Below, piece after piece: positions 40,694 through 49,184 of a DNA stretch of 64,000 nt (the first letter of the stretch is position 1; every line of letters begins with the position of its first letter). Both the position numbers and the translations under genes were made by a program. The notes beneath the pieces are model-generated. The model worked only from the letters and a program-made list of their open reading frames with translations, was not told the origin of the DNA and ran no database searches. This stretch comes from Pseudonocardia sp. DSM 110487 (lineage in GTDB: Bacteria > Actinomycetota > Actinomycetes > Mycobacteriales > Pseudonocardiaceae): positions 372,001 through 436,000 of the forward strand of contig NZ_CP080521.1 of the NCBI RefSeq assembly GCF_019468565.1. The letters are read 5' to 3'.

Positions 40694-41464
40694 TCACCTC
40701 CCGAGGAAATCCAGCACACCGTCGCTGATCGCGGCCGCGTAGCGCTCGCGTCCCTCGGGGGAGGACACGACCACTGCCTCGCCCGGATTGCGCATGTTCG
40801 CGCATTCCACGAGGGCGGTCGGGCGGGTGGCGTGGTTCAGCCCGGCGAGATCGGCCCGGGGCGAGAGACCGTCGCGGCCGATGTAGTCCGAGTCCCGGAA
40901 CCCGCCCGATCGCAGCGCGTCGCGCAGCGCGGTGGCGAGATCCCGCGCCGGCCCGGCCTGCGCCGGGTTCAAGGGCGGGTCGGAGTAGGCCACGTGGAAC
41001 CCCGACGAGGTCGGAGCGGCTCCGTCGGCATGGATCGAGACGGTCGCCGCGGCACCGGCCGCACCACCGGCGCGGCCGCGCTCGTCCACGCACGGGCCCA
41101 CGCCGTCGTCGTCCGGACGGGTCAGCACGACGCGGACGCCTGCCGCCTCGAGCTTCGTCGCCGTCCGCTCGGCGACGTCGAAGGCGAAGGCGTGCTCGGG
41201 GTAGCCGGCGTCGGTGGAGGTGCCCGCGGTGTTGCACGCCTTCTCGCCGCCGCGACCGTCGGGAACGAGCCGGCGGGTGGCGGCCGGCTCGGCGCCGTTG
41301 CGCCCGTTGTGGCCCGGATCGAGCACCACGACGGGCGGTGGCGTCGCGGCCGCGGTCGCCACCGCGGCGGGGGCCGGTGGCTCGGGGGCGGCGGCCGCGC
41401 CGGAGCACGCGACGGTGGGCAGGACCGCCGTGACGACGAGCACGACCCAGCGCGATGTGTGCAC
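40694..41464 (-). CDS. N-acetylmuramoyl-L-alanine amidase (Rv3717-like)
   Basis: Secreted zinc amidase (256 aa) that cleaves the stem peptide from peptidoglycan. Signal peptide with lipobox-like VACSG; zinc residues in VVLDPGHNG and a later His in SIHADGA; catalytic Glu in ALVECANMRN. A Cys pair in the loop before the second strand (ACNTAG, GPCVDERG) parallels the mycobacterial enzyme. Neighbourhood ybaB-recR-dnaX matches that of Rv3717. The GTG is preceded by CACACT at leaderless distance. Confidence 0.92.
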   Translation of the reverse strand: MHTSRWVVLVVTAVLPTVACSGAAAAPEPPAPAAVATAAATPPPVVVLDPGHNGRNGAEPAATRRLVPDGRGGEKACNTAGTSTDAGYPEHAFAFDVAERTATKLEAAGVRVVLTRPDDDGVGPCVDERGRAGGAAGAAATVSIHADGAAPTSSGFHVAYSDPPLNPAQAGPARDLATALRDALRSGGFRDSDYIGRDGLSPRADLAGLNHATRPTALVECANMRNPGEAVVVSSPEGRERYAAAISDGVLDFLGR

Positions 41465-41589
41465 GGAGCGAGTGTGCCGGACCTCCGGTCCGGGGCACTG
41501 GCCTGCCAGCCGCCCGGATCGCTGATGGCCTAGCCTGGCAATGGAGCCGGCCGGTGCCGGCGCAGGCACGATGTGCGAGGAGATCGCTG

Positions 41590-41937
41590 GTGCAACCGGG
41601 TCAGCCCGACATGCAGATGATCCTGCAGCAGGCGCAGAAGATGCAGCAGCAGCTGATGGCCGCGCAGGCCGAGTTGGCGTCCGCGGAGGTGATCGGTCAG
41701 GCGGGCAACGGGTTGGTGCAGGTCACCATCACGGGCGCGGGCGAGCTGCGAGCCGTGCGGATCGACCCGAAGGTCGTCGACCCCGAGGACGTCGAGACGC
41801 TGCAGGACCTCATCGTCGGCGCGTTCCAGGACGCCACGCAAGCGGCCCAGGAGCTGCAGGCCGAGAAGATGGGCCCGCTCGCGGGTGGCCTCGGTGACGC
41901 CGCGGGTGGCCTCGGCCTGCCCGGCCTCGGCGCATAG
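41590..41937 (+). CDS. YbaB/EbfC nucleoid-associated protein
   Basis: Small DNA-binding dimer (115 aa). The N-terminal amphipathic helix MILQQAQKMQQQLMAAQAEL is typical; the beta core has VQVTITGAGELRAVRIDPKVV, and the tail is Gly/Leu-rich. GAGGAG is upstream of the GTG. recR follows 12 bp downstream, the near-universal ybaB-recR pair. Confidence 0.95.
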   Translation: MQPGQPDMQMILQQAQKMQQQLMAAQAELASAEVIGQAGNGLVQVTITGAGELRAVRIDPKVVDPEDVETLQDLIVGAFQDATQAAQELQAEKMGPLAGGLGDAAGGLGLPGLGA

Positions 41938-41949
41938 CGCTCGCCTGCC

Positions 41950-42570
41950 GTGTTCGAGGGACCGGTCCAGGACCTGATCGACGAGCTCGGTCGGCTGCCG
42001 GGTGTGGGGCCGAAGAGCGCCCAGCGGATCGCGTTCCATCTACTCGCCGCCGATCCGGCCGATGTCGCGCGGCTGCAGGACGCGCTGCAGAAGGTCAAGG
42101 AAGGCGTCCGCTTCTGCGACGTGTGCGGCAACGTGTCTGAGCGGGAGCGGTGCCGCTACTGCGCCGACGCGCGCCGCGATCCCACACTGGTGTGCGTCGT
42201 CGAGGAGCCGAAGGACGTGCTGGCAGTCGAGCGCACGCGCGAGTTCAAGGGCCGCTATCACGTGCTCGGCGGAGCGCTCGACCCGCTGGCGGGCGTCGGT
42301 CCCGACGCGCTGCGGATCCGGGAGCTGCTTGCGCGGCTCGGCGGCACCGGCCCGGCGGCCGACGAGACCGAGATCGCCGAGGTGATCATCGCGACCGACC
42401 CGAACACCGAGGGTGAGGCCACGGCGACCTACCTCTTGCGACTGCTGCGCGACTTCCCCGGTCTCACGGTCACGCGGCTCGCGTCCGGCCTCCCGATGGG
42501 TGGCGACCTCGAGTTCGCCGACGAGCTCACCCTCGGCCGCGCCCTGTCCGGACGGCGTGCCCTGAGCTGA
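41950..42570 (+). CDS. recR: recombination mediator RecR
   Basis: RecFOR pathway protein (206 aa) that helps load RecA on gapped DNA. Helix-hairpin-helix GRLPGVGPKSAQRIAFHLL, zinc finger FCDVCGNVSERERCRYC, Toprim domain LVCVVEEPKDVLAVE and VIIATDPNTEGEATA (acidic residues) and C-terminal RLASGLPMGGDLEFADELTLGRAL. GTG start right after ybaB. Confidence 0.97.
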   Translation: MFEGPVQDLIDELGRLPGVGPKSAQRIAFHLLAADPADVARLQDALQKVKEGVRFCDVCGNVSERERCRYCADARRDPTLVCVVEEPKDVLAVERTREFKGRYHVLGGALDPLAGVGPDALRIRELLARLGGTGPAADETEIAEVIIATDPNTEGEATATYLLRLLRDFPGLTVTRLASGLPMGGDLEFADELTLGRALSGRRALS

Positions 42571-42576
42571 GCGGGG

Positions 42577-42807
42577 CTACAGCAGGTCGTGCAGCTTGCC
42601 CCGCTCGCGGAGCAGCCGGCAGGCCGGGCACCCCTCCGACTCGGCGGCCCTGATCAGCTCGCGCTCCCACTCGCCGAGCTCACGGCGATGGCGGGCGATC
42701 CGGTTCCATGCCTCCCGCTGCGCTCGCGCGTCCGTGTTTCCGATCAGGACGGCCAGCAGGACCAGCGCTAGGACTCCTCCGACGGCGACGACTGCGATCC
42801 CGGTCAT
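42577..42807 (-). CDS. small membrane-anchored protein
   Basis: A 76-residue protein with one N-terminal span (VVAVGGVLALVLLAVLIG), a charged helix (RAQREAWNRIARHRRELGEWE) and a CPAC pair near the C-terminus. No family recognised. AGGAGG lies 6 nt before the ATG. Its layout (span then Trp/Arg-rich helix) resembles the small protein at 46742. Convergent with recR, with only 6 bp between. Confidence 0.6.
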   Translation of the reverse strand: MTGIAVVAVGGVLALVLLAVLIGNTDARAQREAWNRIARHRRELGEWERELIRAAESEGCPACRLLRERGKLHDLL

Positions 42808-42863
42808 CGGTGCCTCCTCGGGCGGTGACCTCGGCTCCGAGTGTGCGGCTCGCAGCTGCGCCA

Positions 42864-42921
42864 TGCAAGTGCACAGCGGAATTGCTCACAGGATGTGCAC
42901 AAAGCGTGCAGTGTTCTGCAC
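42864..42921. promoter_or_regulatory. dyads upstream of first XRE regulator
   Basis: TGCAAGTGCA (42864-42873) differs by one base from a palindrome found again near 45496 and at 47266. GTGCAG-TGTT-CTGCAC (42906-42921) is a perfect 6-bp dyad. Both are candidate operators for the XRE gene starting at 43063. Confidence 0.4.
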
Positions 42922-43062
42922 GACAGTGATGGCCATCGCGTGGCGGCAGGAGTACTCTCATTCGTCACGCACACCCGGCGGGCCACCCCGCCGGGCGCGC
43001 GCCCGGCGTCCGCCCGTACCGGACGTCCCAGCAGCTCAGGTCCGACCCGAAGGGGTACTGGC

Positions 43063-43926
43063 ATGGCCACCAGCCCTGTCCTGTCCCGTCGCACCCTCGG
43101 CACCGAGCTCCGGCGTCTCCGGGAGGCAGCCGGGGTGGCGGTCAGTCGGGCAGCCGAGGAGCTCGATTGCTCGGTGTCCAAGATCAGTCGCATCGAGACA
43201 GGGCTGTCCACCCCTCGTCGCCCGGAGATAGACACACTCCTGCGGCTCTACTCGGCCCCTGGCTCGCGTGAAGAGCTGGTGCATCTGGCGGGCGAGGGCA
43301 AGCAGGCAGCGTGGTACGACTCGTACGGCGACCTGCTCGCCCCGGGATCCACCCTCCACCGCTTCATCGGCCTCGAGGCAGGCGCGTCCAGGCTCCGCCA
43401 GTTCTCCTCGGGCGCCGTGCCCGGCCTGCTGCAGACCGAGCGTTACGCCCGAGCCGTCATCACGGCGTCGCAGCCCACCGTCTCGGGTGAGGCGCTGGAG
43501 ACGATGATCCGGATGCGGCTGGATCGCAAGAGCGTTCTCCGGCGCGAGCCCGACCCGCTGCACATCGCGGCGCTGGTCGATGAATCGGTGCTACGCCGCT
43601 CCGCCCACGGGCCGGGCGTCATGCGTGACCAGGTGCAGCACCTGTGCGGGATCGTCGAGGACGGCTCGTCGACGATCGAGGTGCGGGTGCTCCCGTTCTC
43701 CGTCGGGCTGCACGGGCTGCTCGGCGGTGGGTTCCAGATCCTCTCGTTCGACCACGGCGAGAGCGATGTCATCTTCTTCGAGGGCCAGGACGGAGGCGGC
43801 CTGCAGGAGAAGGCCGACATCGTGCGGGCCCATTCCGATCGCCTAGACGCGGCATGGAAGCAGGCCCTCGAGGGCCGCGAACTGTTGAGCTTCCTGCGGG
43901 AGGTCGCCGACACGTACGACGAGTAG
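43063..43926 (+). CDS. XRE-family regulator with DUF5753 domain (module 1)
   Basis: A 287-residue WhiJ-type regulator. Helix-turn-helix at about 10-65 (LGTELRRLREAAGVAVSRAA, LDCSVSKISRIETGLSTPRR), then DUF5753 (FIGLEAGASRLRQFSSGAVPGLLQTERYAR motif pieces; VLPFSVGLHGLLGGGFQIL; FFEGQDGG). These occur paired with DUF397 proteins in Streptomyces-like bacteria and influence differentiation. A DUF397 gene follows 48 bp downstream. Confidence 0.92.
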   Translation: MATSPVLSRRTLGTELRRLREAAGVAVSRAAEELDCSVSKISRIETGLSTPRRPEIDTLLRLYSAPGSREELVHLAGEGKQAAWYDSYGDLLAPGSTLHRFIGLEAGASRLRQFSSGAVPGLLQTERYARAVITASQPTVSGEALETMIRMRLDRKSVLRREPDPLHIAALVDESVLRRSAHGPGVMRDQVQHLCGIVEDGSSTIEVRVLPFSVGLHGLLGGGFQILSFDHGESDVIFFEGQDGGGLQEKADIVRAHSDRLDAAWKQALEGRELLSFLREVADTYDE

Positions 43927-43974
43927 GCCCCTGGCCGCCAGTCCCTGCCCGCCGACCTGTAGATCGGCGAGCCG

Positions 43975-44235
43975 GTGGATCACGCTCTGCCCCTGTACGA
44001 TCACCCGATCGTGCGTCGGAGGGGTGGACCGTTGGCTGGTGCGGGGCGCGAACTCGAGTTCGTGGGGCGGGAGTTCTGCAGCGTGGGCGACTGCGTCGAG
44101 GCCGCACGTCTCCCGGACGGCCGCGTTGCGCTGCGCAGCACCCTCACCCCGGACGCTCCGCTCTGGCTGGTCACGGCAGGCGAGTGGGCCCAGTTCCTCC
44201 GCACAGTGAAGGACGGGGGTTTCGACAGCGTCTGA
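43975..44235 (+). CDS. DUF397 protein (module 1)
   Basis: Small protein (86 aa) with the DUF397 pattern: FVGREFCSVGDCVEAARLPDG (FCSxxxCVE), VALRSTL and WLVTAGEWAQFLRTVKDGGFD at the end. Antagonist or partner of the upstream XRE protein by analogy with WhiJ-like pairs. The GTG at 43975 gives an unusual 28-residue extension; a GTG at 44011 is an alternative closer to family length. Confidence 0.8.
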   Translation: MDHALPLYDHPIVRRRGGPLAGAGRELEFVGREFCSVGDCVEAARLPDGRVALRSTLTPDAPLWLVTAGEWAQFLRTVKDGGFDSV

Positions 44236-44654
44236 AGCGGGCCAACTCCGGGTGCCGGCTCGCCTGGTTCGTCCTGCGAATGAATGGATGGAAGCGTGCC
44301 GCGCAGATTTCGCAGGCTCGTGGTGGGCGCGACGGTCGTCCTGTGCTCCGTGGCATTGATCCGCGCTGGTACTGGGCGAGATCAGGAGAGTTCTGCGGCC
44401 CGCGGGTGAGCTTCGCGTGTACGAGCACGTCGCAGCACGGAGCTTCCTGGGGCGGTTGATACAACGTGCGCTCGACCGAAGCATCTGGCCGAGAATGTTC
44501 GATGGCTGTCCATGTATCGCGGGATACGGCGGCCGCAATCACTTCGGCCGGGGTTCGAATGGATCGAGCAACGCCATGTCTGGTTCGCGCGTATGCCGTT
44601 GATGTATCCATCAGGTCCGCATGTCATCGGCCGGGCCAGGCCCGGCCCCGGCGA
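44236..44654 (+). other. degraded intergenic region
   Basis: No complete gene is recognised. A 37-codon frame at 44296-44409 (GTG with GGAAG upstream) encodes a basic start and hydrophobic stretch (RRLVVGATVVLCSVALI) like a signal peptide, then stops. Third-position GC is lower than in neighbouring genes. The stretch is probably leftover sequence from the rearrangement that broke the amidase. Confidence 0.4.
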
Positions 44655-44711
44655 TCACCCGGGATCGAACTCACCGTGCTTCAGGGCGCTGAGAAACGCG
44701 AGCCATTGAGT
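44655..44711 (-). pseudogene. DUF397 C-terminal remnant
   Basis: On the minus strand the last 18 codons before TGA read TQWLAFLSALKHGEFDPG, the typical DUF397 ending (compare WAAFVSGIKLGAFD and WAQFLRTVKDGGFD in the two intact genes nearby). The rest is replaced by amidase sequence in the opposite direction. Confidence 0.65.
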
Positions 44712-45281
44712 GCGCGGGCCGGCGTCGTCGGTCTCAAACCGACATGGGGCAGCGTCGATCAGGCCGGAATGCTCCCGTTGTCTCCAACCCTTGACCACAT
44801 CGGACTGGTGACTCGCACCGTCGGTGACAACCGTGTCATATTCGAGGCCGCGCACCGTCATCACGCCTGATTGGCGCATTGCTGGCAGGATTACGCGACG
44901 TGGACATACACGAGCCTGATGGCCGGCCGCCTGCTGTCGGACGACGTATACCGTGAGGCGCTGGCGACCCGCCAACGATTCGAGTCCGACGTGGATCAGG
45001 TCCTGGATCGAGTGGCCTTCCTCGCAACCCCGACGATGCCCGGTGCGGCGCCGATGAACGACGCGGATGGGACCGACCTGATGATGCGGACCGTTCCGTT
45101 CAACATGAGCCGCCACCCGGCGATCACGGTACCGATGCGGTGCTCGGTCGACGGCATGCCGCTCGGTCTGCAGTTGATCGCTGAGCGCGGCGGCGAAGTG
45201 GGCCTCTATGCGCTGGCGCAGTCCTTCGAGACGGCGCTCGGTGGGTTTCCGACCCTGGCCGGCACACCTGTGCTCCCGTAG
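44706..45281 (+). pseudogene. amidase signature-family pseudogene
   Basis: Two pieces remain. 44712-44870 encodes AGVVGLKPTWGSVDQAG and LPLSPTLDHIGLVTRTVGDN, the strand after the nucleophile in AS amidases, and ends in a stop. 44871-45281 encodes the C-terminal part (LLSDDVYREALATRQRFESD, FLATPTMPGAAP, ITVPMRCSVDGMPLGLQLIA). The N-terminal half with the catalytic Lys and Ser residues and a stretch in the middle are missing, so it cannot be active. Confidence 0.8.
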
Positions 45282-45495
45282 TGCGGCCGGTCCCGCACAC
45301 CGGGCCCGCCGGCTCGCTCACGGCTGGTCGGCCACCCGAGGGTCCAAGCCCCCGCACGCCGGCTCCAGGGTGCGCGAAGAGGCTACCGCGACTACTCCTT
45401 CGGGCTACTCCTGGGGCTACGGCAGCACGATCAGGCTGTCGATGCGATGTGCCTGCTCGGCGGGCTGGTTCGGTCCGTTATGCTCGGCCCGTTCG

Positions 45496-45514
45496 TGCAA
45501 TTGCGTGTCGCAAT
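45496..45514. promoter_or_regulatory. dyads upstream of second XRE regulator
   Basis: TGCAATTGC (45496-45504) runs into ATTGCG-TGT-CGCAAT (45500-45514), a perfect 6-bp dyad. TATGCT at 45480-45485 is a possible -10. The first motif recurs at 47266 as the full palindrome TGCAATTGCA. Confidence 0.4.
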
Positions 45515-45530
45515 CTCAACCCCTGGCGGA

Positions 45531-46433
45531 ATGATGCCCACTGCGCAAGGCCCCGCAGGCCCGCGGCGGCGCCTTGGAGTCGAGCTGCGCCAGCTCCGCC
45601 GCCGGGCCGGCTTGCAGCTCGTCGAGGTCGCCCAGGAGCTGGACTGCTCGGCGTCCAAGATCAGTCGCCTCGAGAACGGCAAGGGAATCCCCCGGATGCC
45701 TGACGTCGTGGCGTTGATGGAGCTCTACAGCGTCTCGGACGATGGGCGGCGCGAGCGGCTCACGCAGCTGGTGCACGAGAGCCGCGAGCAGGGCTGGTGG
45801 GAGCGCTACACCGACGGCGTGCAGGCTGAGCGGTTCGTGATGAACTCACCGGCGCGCTATACCGCCCTCGAAACGGAGGCGGTTCGGGTGAGTTCGTTCG
45901 AGGTCATGTGGGTCCACGGCCTGCTGCAGGTGCCCGATTACACGCGTGCGGTGCTTGCCGAGCTGCTCTCTCGAACCACCGACGACCAGGTCGAGAAGCT
46001 CGTCGAACTTCGCCTGCGCCGCCAGGAGGCCCTCACCCGGCGGGTTCCGCCGTTGGAGCTCGTGGTCGTGCTGGACGAGTCCGTGTTGAGCCGTGTGGTC
46101 GGGTCGCCCGACGTGATGGCGGCACAGATGCGCCACCTGCGTGAGCGTTCGGAACTGTCCAACGTCACCATTCGAGTGCTTCCGTTCACGGTCGGGTTGC
46201 ATCGCGCACACGCAGGGCCGTTCCAGATCTTGGAGTTCCCTGATCAGGCCGGCAGCGACGTCGTGTTCGTCGAGGGCCCGTCAGGGGACACCTACGAGAA
46301 CGAGTCTGATGTGGACATGTATAAAGACGTCCTCGCGGATGTGGCGGACCGGGCGTTGGGCCCCGACGCCTCGCGGGAGATCGTTCATCGATACGAGCTC
46401 CAGCACGCTCCCCCCGGAGGAAGACCCAGATGA
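45531..46433 (+). CDS. XRE-family regulator with DUF5753 domain (module 2)
   Basis: A 300-residue paralogue of the regulator at 43063. Helix-turn-helix LGVELRQLRRRAGLQLVEVA, LDCSASKISRLENGKGIPR; DUF5753 with ALETEAVRVSSFEVMWVHGLLQVPDYTRA (motif pieces), VLPFTVGLHRAHAGPFQILEF and VEGPSGDTYENESDV. GGCGGA precedes two adjacent ATG codons; the first is used. Its stop overlaps the DUF397 start by four bases. Confidence 0.92.
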   Translation: MMPTAQGPAGPRRRLGVELRQLRRRAGLQLVEVAQELDCSASKISRLENGKGIPRMPDVVALMELYSVSDDGRRERLTQLVHESREQGWWERYTDGVQAERFVMNSPARYTALETEAVRVSSFEVMWVHGLLQVPDYTRAVLAELLSRTTDDQVEKLVELRLRRQEALTRRVPPLELVVVLDESVLSRVVGSPDVMAAQMRHLRERSELSNVTIRVLPFTVGLHRAHAGPFQILEFPDQAGSDVVFVEGPSGDTYENESDVDMYKDVLADVADRALGPDASREIVHRYELQHAPPGGRPR

Positions 46434-46627
46434 CCCAGCACATGGCGGCCGAGTACAAGACCAGCAGCTTCTGCTCCGGAGCAGATTGCGTCGAGGTCGG
46501 GGTGCGACAGGGAGGTGTCGTGGCGGTGCGCGACACCAAGGACCGCAGCCGCGAGCTGACCTTCAGCCCGCAGGAGTGGGCCGCGTTCGTGTCCGGGATC
46601 AAGCTCGGCGCGTTCGACGCTCTCTGA
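46430..46627 (+). CDS. DUF397 protein (module 2)
   Basis: A 65-residue DUF397 protein: YKTSSFCSGADCVEVGVRQG, VAVRDTKD, FSPQEWAAFVSGIKLGAFD. It has the family's normal length, unlike the module 1 version. ATGA overlap with the XRE gene means coupled translation and near-equal synthesis, as expected for a regulator/partner pair. Confidence 0.92.
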   Translation: MTQHMAAEYKTSSFCSGADCVEVGVRQGGVVAVRDTKDRSRELTFSPQEWAAFVSGIKLGAFDAL

Positions 46628-46741
46628 GCGCAGGCTCGGCGACCGAGCCGGCCCGGCGATCGCGGGCGGATCGGCCGGGGCCGCCGCCCGACCTTGGGAC
46701 GGCCCCGGCGGCCGCGCGATCACTCCCCGGGATCGCGCTTC

Positions 46742-46957
46742 CTAGTCGTCGTCCCACGACTCGTCATAGCTGTCGTCGTAGGACTGGGAGCCGGAGTACG
46801 CGTCGACGCCGTGCAGCCGCGGCTGCTCGGCCTCCCAGCGCGCGCGCCGCTCCGCCGCGATCTGTCGCCACGTGGGTGCCTGTGCGGCCTCCACGACGCC
46901 GACCACGATCGCGACCAGTACGAGAAGACCGAGGCCTGCGACGATCAGAGTGATCAT
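46742..46957 (-). CDS. small membrane protein with acidic tail
   Basis: A 71-residue protein: one N-terminal span (IVAGLGLLVLVAIVVGVVEA), a Trp/Arg helix (TWRQIAAERRARWEAEQ) and a Ser/Tyr/Asp-rich acidic tail (DDSYDESWDDD). No family recognised. Its ATG overlaps the stop of a small upstream frame (ATGA), suggesting coupled translation. Convergent with the DUF397 gene. Confidence 0.6.
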   Translation of the reverse strand: MITLIVAGLGLLVLVAIVVGVVEAAQAPTWRQIAAERRARWEAEQPRLHGVDAYSGSQSYDDSYDESWDDD

Positions 46958-47175
46958 GGCGACGACCCGTTCCGGTCGGCCGTGCTGGCACCGGTGTGCT
47001 TCCCGGGGTGCATCAGTGGGGACATCAGTTGGCTCCTTCCCGTGTGCTGCTCTCGCCGGCGGGTTGCCGGACGGCTGTGGGTCCCGGTGTCTCCGGGACG
47101 GGTGCGGGCTCCTGGTTCGCAGGAGTTCCGCGATGAGTGCAGGACGGCGGAGGCGGGTACCGGAGTCTTTGTCAC
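46954..47175 (-). CDS. possible small Ser/Thr/Arg-rich protein
   Basis: A 73-codon frame starting at GTG 47175 with a strong AGGAGG 7 nt upstream. An internal ATG at 47025 also has a good AAGGAG and gives a 23-residue product. The protein is polar with no hydrophobic core. About a quarter of codons end in A or T, unlike neighbours. Stop overlaps the following membrane-protein start. It may be a leader rather than a protein gene. Confidence 0.35.
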   Translation of the reverse strand: MTKTPVPASAVLHSSRNSCEPGARTRPGDTGTHSRPATRRREQHTGRSQLMSPLMHPGKHTGASTADRNGSSP

Positions 47176-47494
47176 GGCGGGCCTCCTCTCGGGATGACCC
47201 GGCAGGCCCTCTCGGCGTTGGGGAAGGTCGGCCGGATACTTAGATTGCCGCACGCAAGGTCCTCCTGCAATTGCAAGGCGCGCGGTACGCGGACAATCAC
47301 CCGACTGAACCAGCCGATCGCCTGCTCCGCGGGCCCCCATGACCGGAAGGGTGCCGGTGGCCACCGACAGTCCGGCTCCGGCGGCGTCACCTGATCGTTA
47401 GAGGCCGTAGCGGAACCGTGACTCGACGAGCTACCGATCGGTATCGCGATCGCACTAGTTTCCAGCGGGTCTCCTATGAAGAGGTGTTGCCCGC
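47176..47494. other. intergenic region with palindrome TGCAATTGCA
   Basis: No gene recognised. TGCAATTGCA at 47266-47275 is a perfect palindrome shared (9 of 10) with the upstream region of the second XRE gene. On the minus strand it is about 90 nt ahead of the small frame beginning at 47175. The plus-strand side must hold the promoter of the peptide-transport operon; no clear -35/-10 was identified. Confidence 0.4.
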
Positions 47495-49174
47495 ATGAGA
47501 TCAGCTGCCAGACGTATCTCGGCCGCGTGCGTGGCCGGCGCGCTCGCCATCACCCTCGCCGCGTGCGCCGAGTCCCAGCGTGACCCCGGCACCGAACAGG
47601 GCGGAGCCGGGACCACCGGCGGAACGATGGTGTTCGGCGCGGCCGGTGCCCCGCGGAGCTTCGATCCGCTCTTCGCCCAGGACGGGGAGACGTTCCGGGT
47701 GTCGCGGCAGATCTACGACACGCTGATCACCTACAAGCACGGCACCTCCGAGCTGACCCCGGGGCTCGCCACCGCGTGGACCCCGAGCGCCGACGGCACG
47801 GAGTGGACGTTCACCCTCCGGGAGGGCGTGACCTTCCACGACGGCACGCCATTCAATGCCGAGGCGGTCTGCTTCAACTTCAACCGCTGGTTCAACCTCC
47901 CCTCGGCGGCGGCGCAGAGCCAGGCGATCTACTACTACGAGCTGTTCGGCGGGTACGCGAACAACCTCACCGACGACACCACCGACCCGGTCTACAACTC
48001 CTGCCAGGCACCGAACCCGACCACCGCGGTCGTCAAGCTGAACAGGGCCAAGGGCGCGTTCCCCGCGGCGTTCGGGCTCACCTCACTGTCGATCTCGAGC
48101 CCGGCTGCGCTCCAGCAGTACAACGGGGACGAGGTCACACAGAGTGGTGAGTCGTTCGCCTACAGCGCCTACGCCACGGAGCACCCGACGGGCACCGGGC
48201 CGTTCCGCTTCGAGAGCTACGACCGGACGAACCAGACCATCACGCTGGTGCGCAACGACCAGTACTGGGGCGAGCCGGCCAAGCTCGACCGGCTCATCTT
48301 CCGCGTGATCCCGGACGAGAACGCCCGGAAGCAGGAGCTGCAGGCCGGCACCATCGACGGCTTCGACTACCCGTCGTCCGCCGACTGGCCGTCCCTGAAG
48401 GAGGCGGGCTTCCAGGTCCTCGTCCGGCCGGTGTTCAACATCCTCTACCTCGGGATCAACCAGAAGAACCCGGCTTTGCAGGACGTCCGGGTGCGCCAGG
48501 CGATCGCGCATGCGCTCGACCGCGAGTCGATGGTGCGCAACCAGCTGCCCGAGGGCGCGGTCGTTGCCACCCAGTTCGTCCCGGACACGGTCAGCGGCTA
48601 CAACCCGGACATCGCGCCGATCCCCTACGACCCGGAGCGGGCGCGGGCACTGCTCGCCGAGGCGGGGCAGTCGAACCTGACGCTCAACTTCTACTACCCG
48701 ACCGAGGTCAGCCGGCCCTACATGCCCAACCCGACCAACATCTTCACGGCGCTCGCGGAGAACCTGCGGCAGGTCGGAATCACCGTGAACCCGGTGGCGC
48801 GGCCGTGGAACGGCGGCTACCTCGACGACGTCCAGGTCAACGGCGTGCAGGACCTGCACCTGCTCGGCTGGACCGGTGACTACAACGACGCGGGCAACTT
48901 CATCGAGGGCTTCTTCGGCTCGCCGGGCCCCGAGTTCGGGCTCACCCTCCCCAAGGACGCGGCGATCGTCGACAGCATCGCCAAGGCGGACGCCACCGTG
49001 GGCGAGGAGGCGCACGCCGCCGCGTACCGGGACGCCAACCGGATCATCATGGAGCAGCTGCCGGGTGTGCCGCTGTCCAGCTCGCCCCCCGGGATCGTGG
49101 TGAGGCAGGGCGTGAACGGTCTCATCCCCTCGCCCCTCACCGATGAGCGGTTCCTCACGGTCAGCGTCGACTGA
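47495..49174 (+). CDS. peptide ABC transporter substrate-binding lipoprotein
   Basis: SBP_bac_5-type binding protein (559 aa) for di/oligopeptides or similar ligands. Lipobox LAAC after the signal peptide; typical ALATAWTPSADGTEWTFTLR-like segment (GLATAWTPSADGTEWTF), LREGVTFHDGTPFNAEAV and RQAIAHALDRESMV. AGAGGTG is 8 nt before the ATG. First gene of a complete five-gene operon and separated from the permeases by a strong hairpin that probably keeps its level highest. Confidence 0.92.
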   Translation: MRSAARRISAACVAGALAITLAACAESQRDPGTEQGGAGTTGGTMVFGAAGAPRSFDPLFAQDGETFRVSRQIYDTLITYKHGTSELTPGLATAWTPSADGTEWTFTLREGVTFHDGTPFNAEAVCFNFNRWFNLPSAAAQSQAIYYYELFGGYANNLTDDTTDPVYNSCQAPNPTTAVVKLNRAKGAFPAAFGLTSLSISSPAALQQYNGDEVTQSGESFAYSAYATEHPTGTGPFRFESYDRTNQTITLVRNDQYWGEPAKLDRLIFRVIPDENARKQELQAGTIDGFDYPSSADWPSLKEAGFQVLVRPVFNILYLGINQKNPALQDVRVRQAIAHALDRESMVRNQLPEGAVVATQFVPDTVSGYNPDIAPIPYDPERARALLAEAGQSNLTLNFYYPTEVSRPYMPNPTNIFTALAENLRQVGITVNPVARPWNGGYLDDVQVNGVQDLHLLGWTGDYNDAGNFIEGFFGSPGPEFGLTLPKDAAIVDSIAKADATVGEEAHAAAYRDANRIIMEQLPGVPLSSSPPGIVVRQGVNGLIPSPLTDERFLTVSVD

Positions 49175-49184
49175 GAGGAGCTCC

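Noticed and set aside
44171..44611. Minus-strand 146-codon frame in the degraded region
   Set aside because: No recognisable family, no ribosome-binding site and composition of a non-coding shadow.
47172..47390. 72-codon minus-strand frame upstream of the small-ORF pair
   Set aside because: No start signal or conserved features, and it would contain the palindromic motif; probably non-coding.
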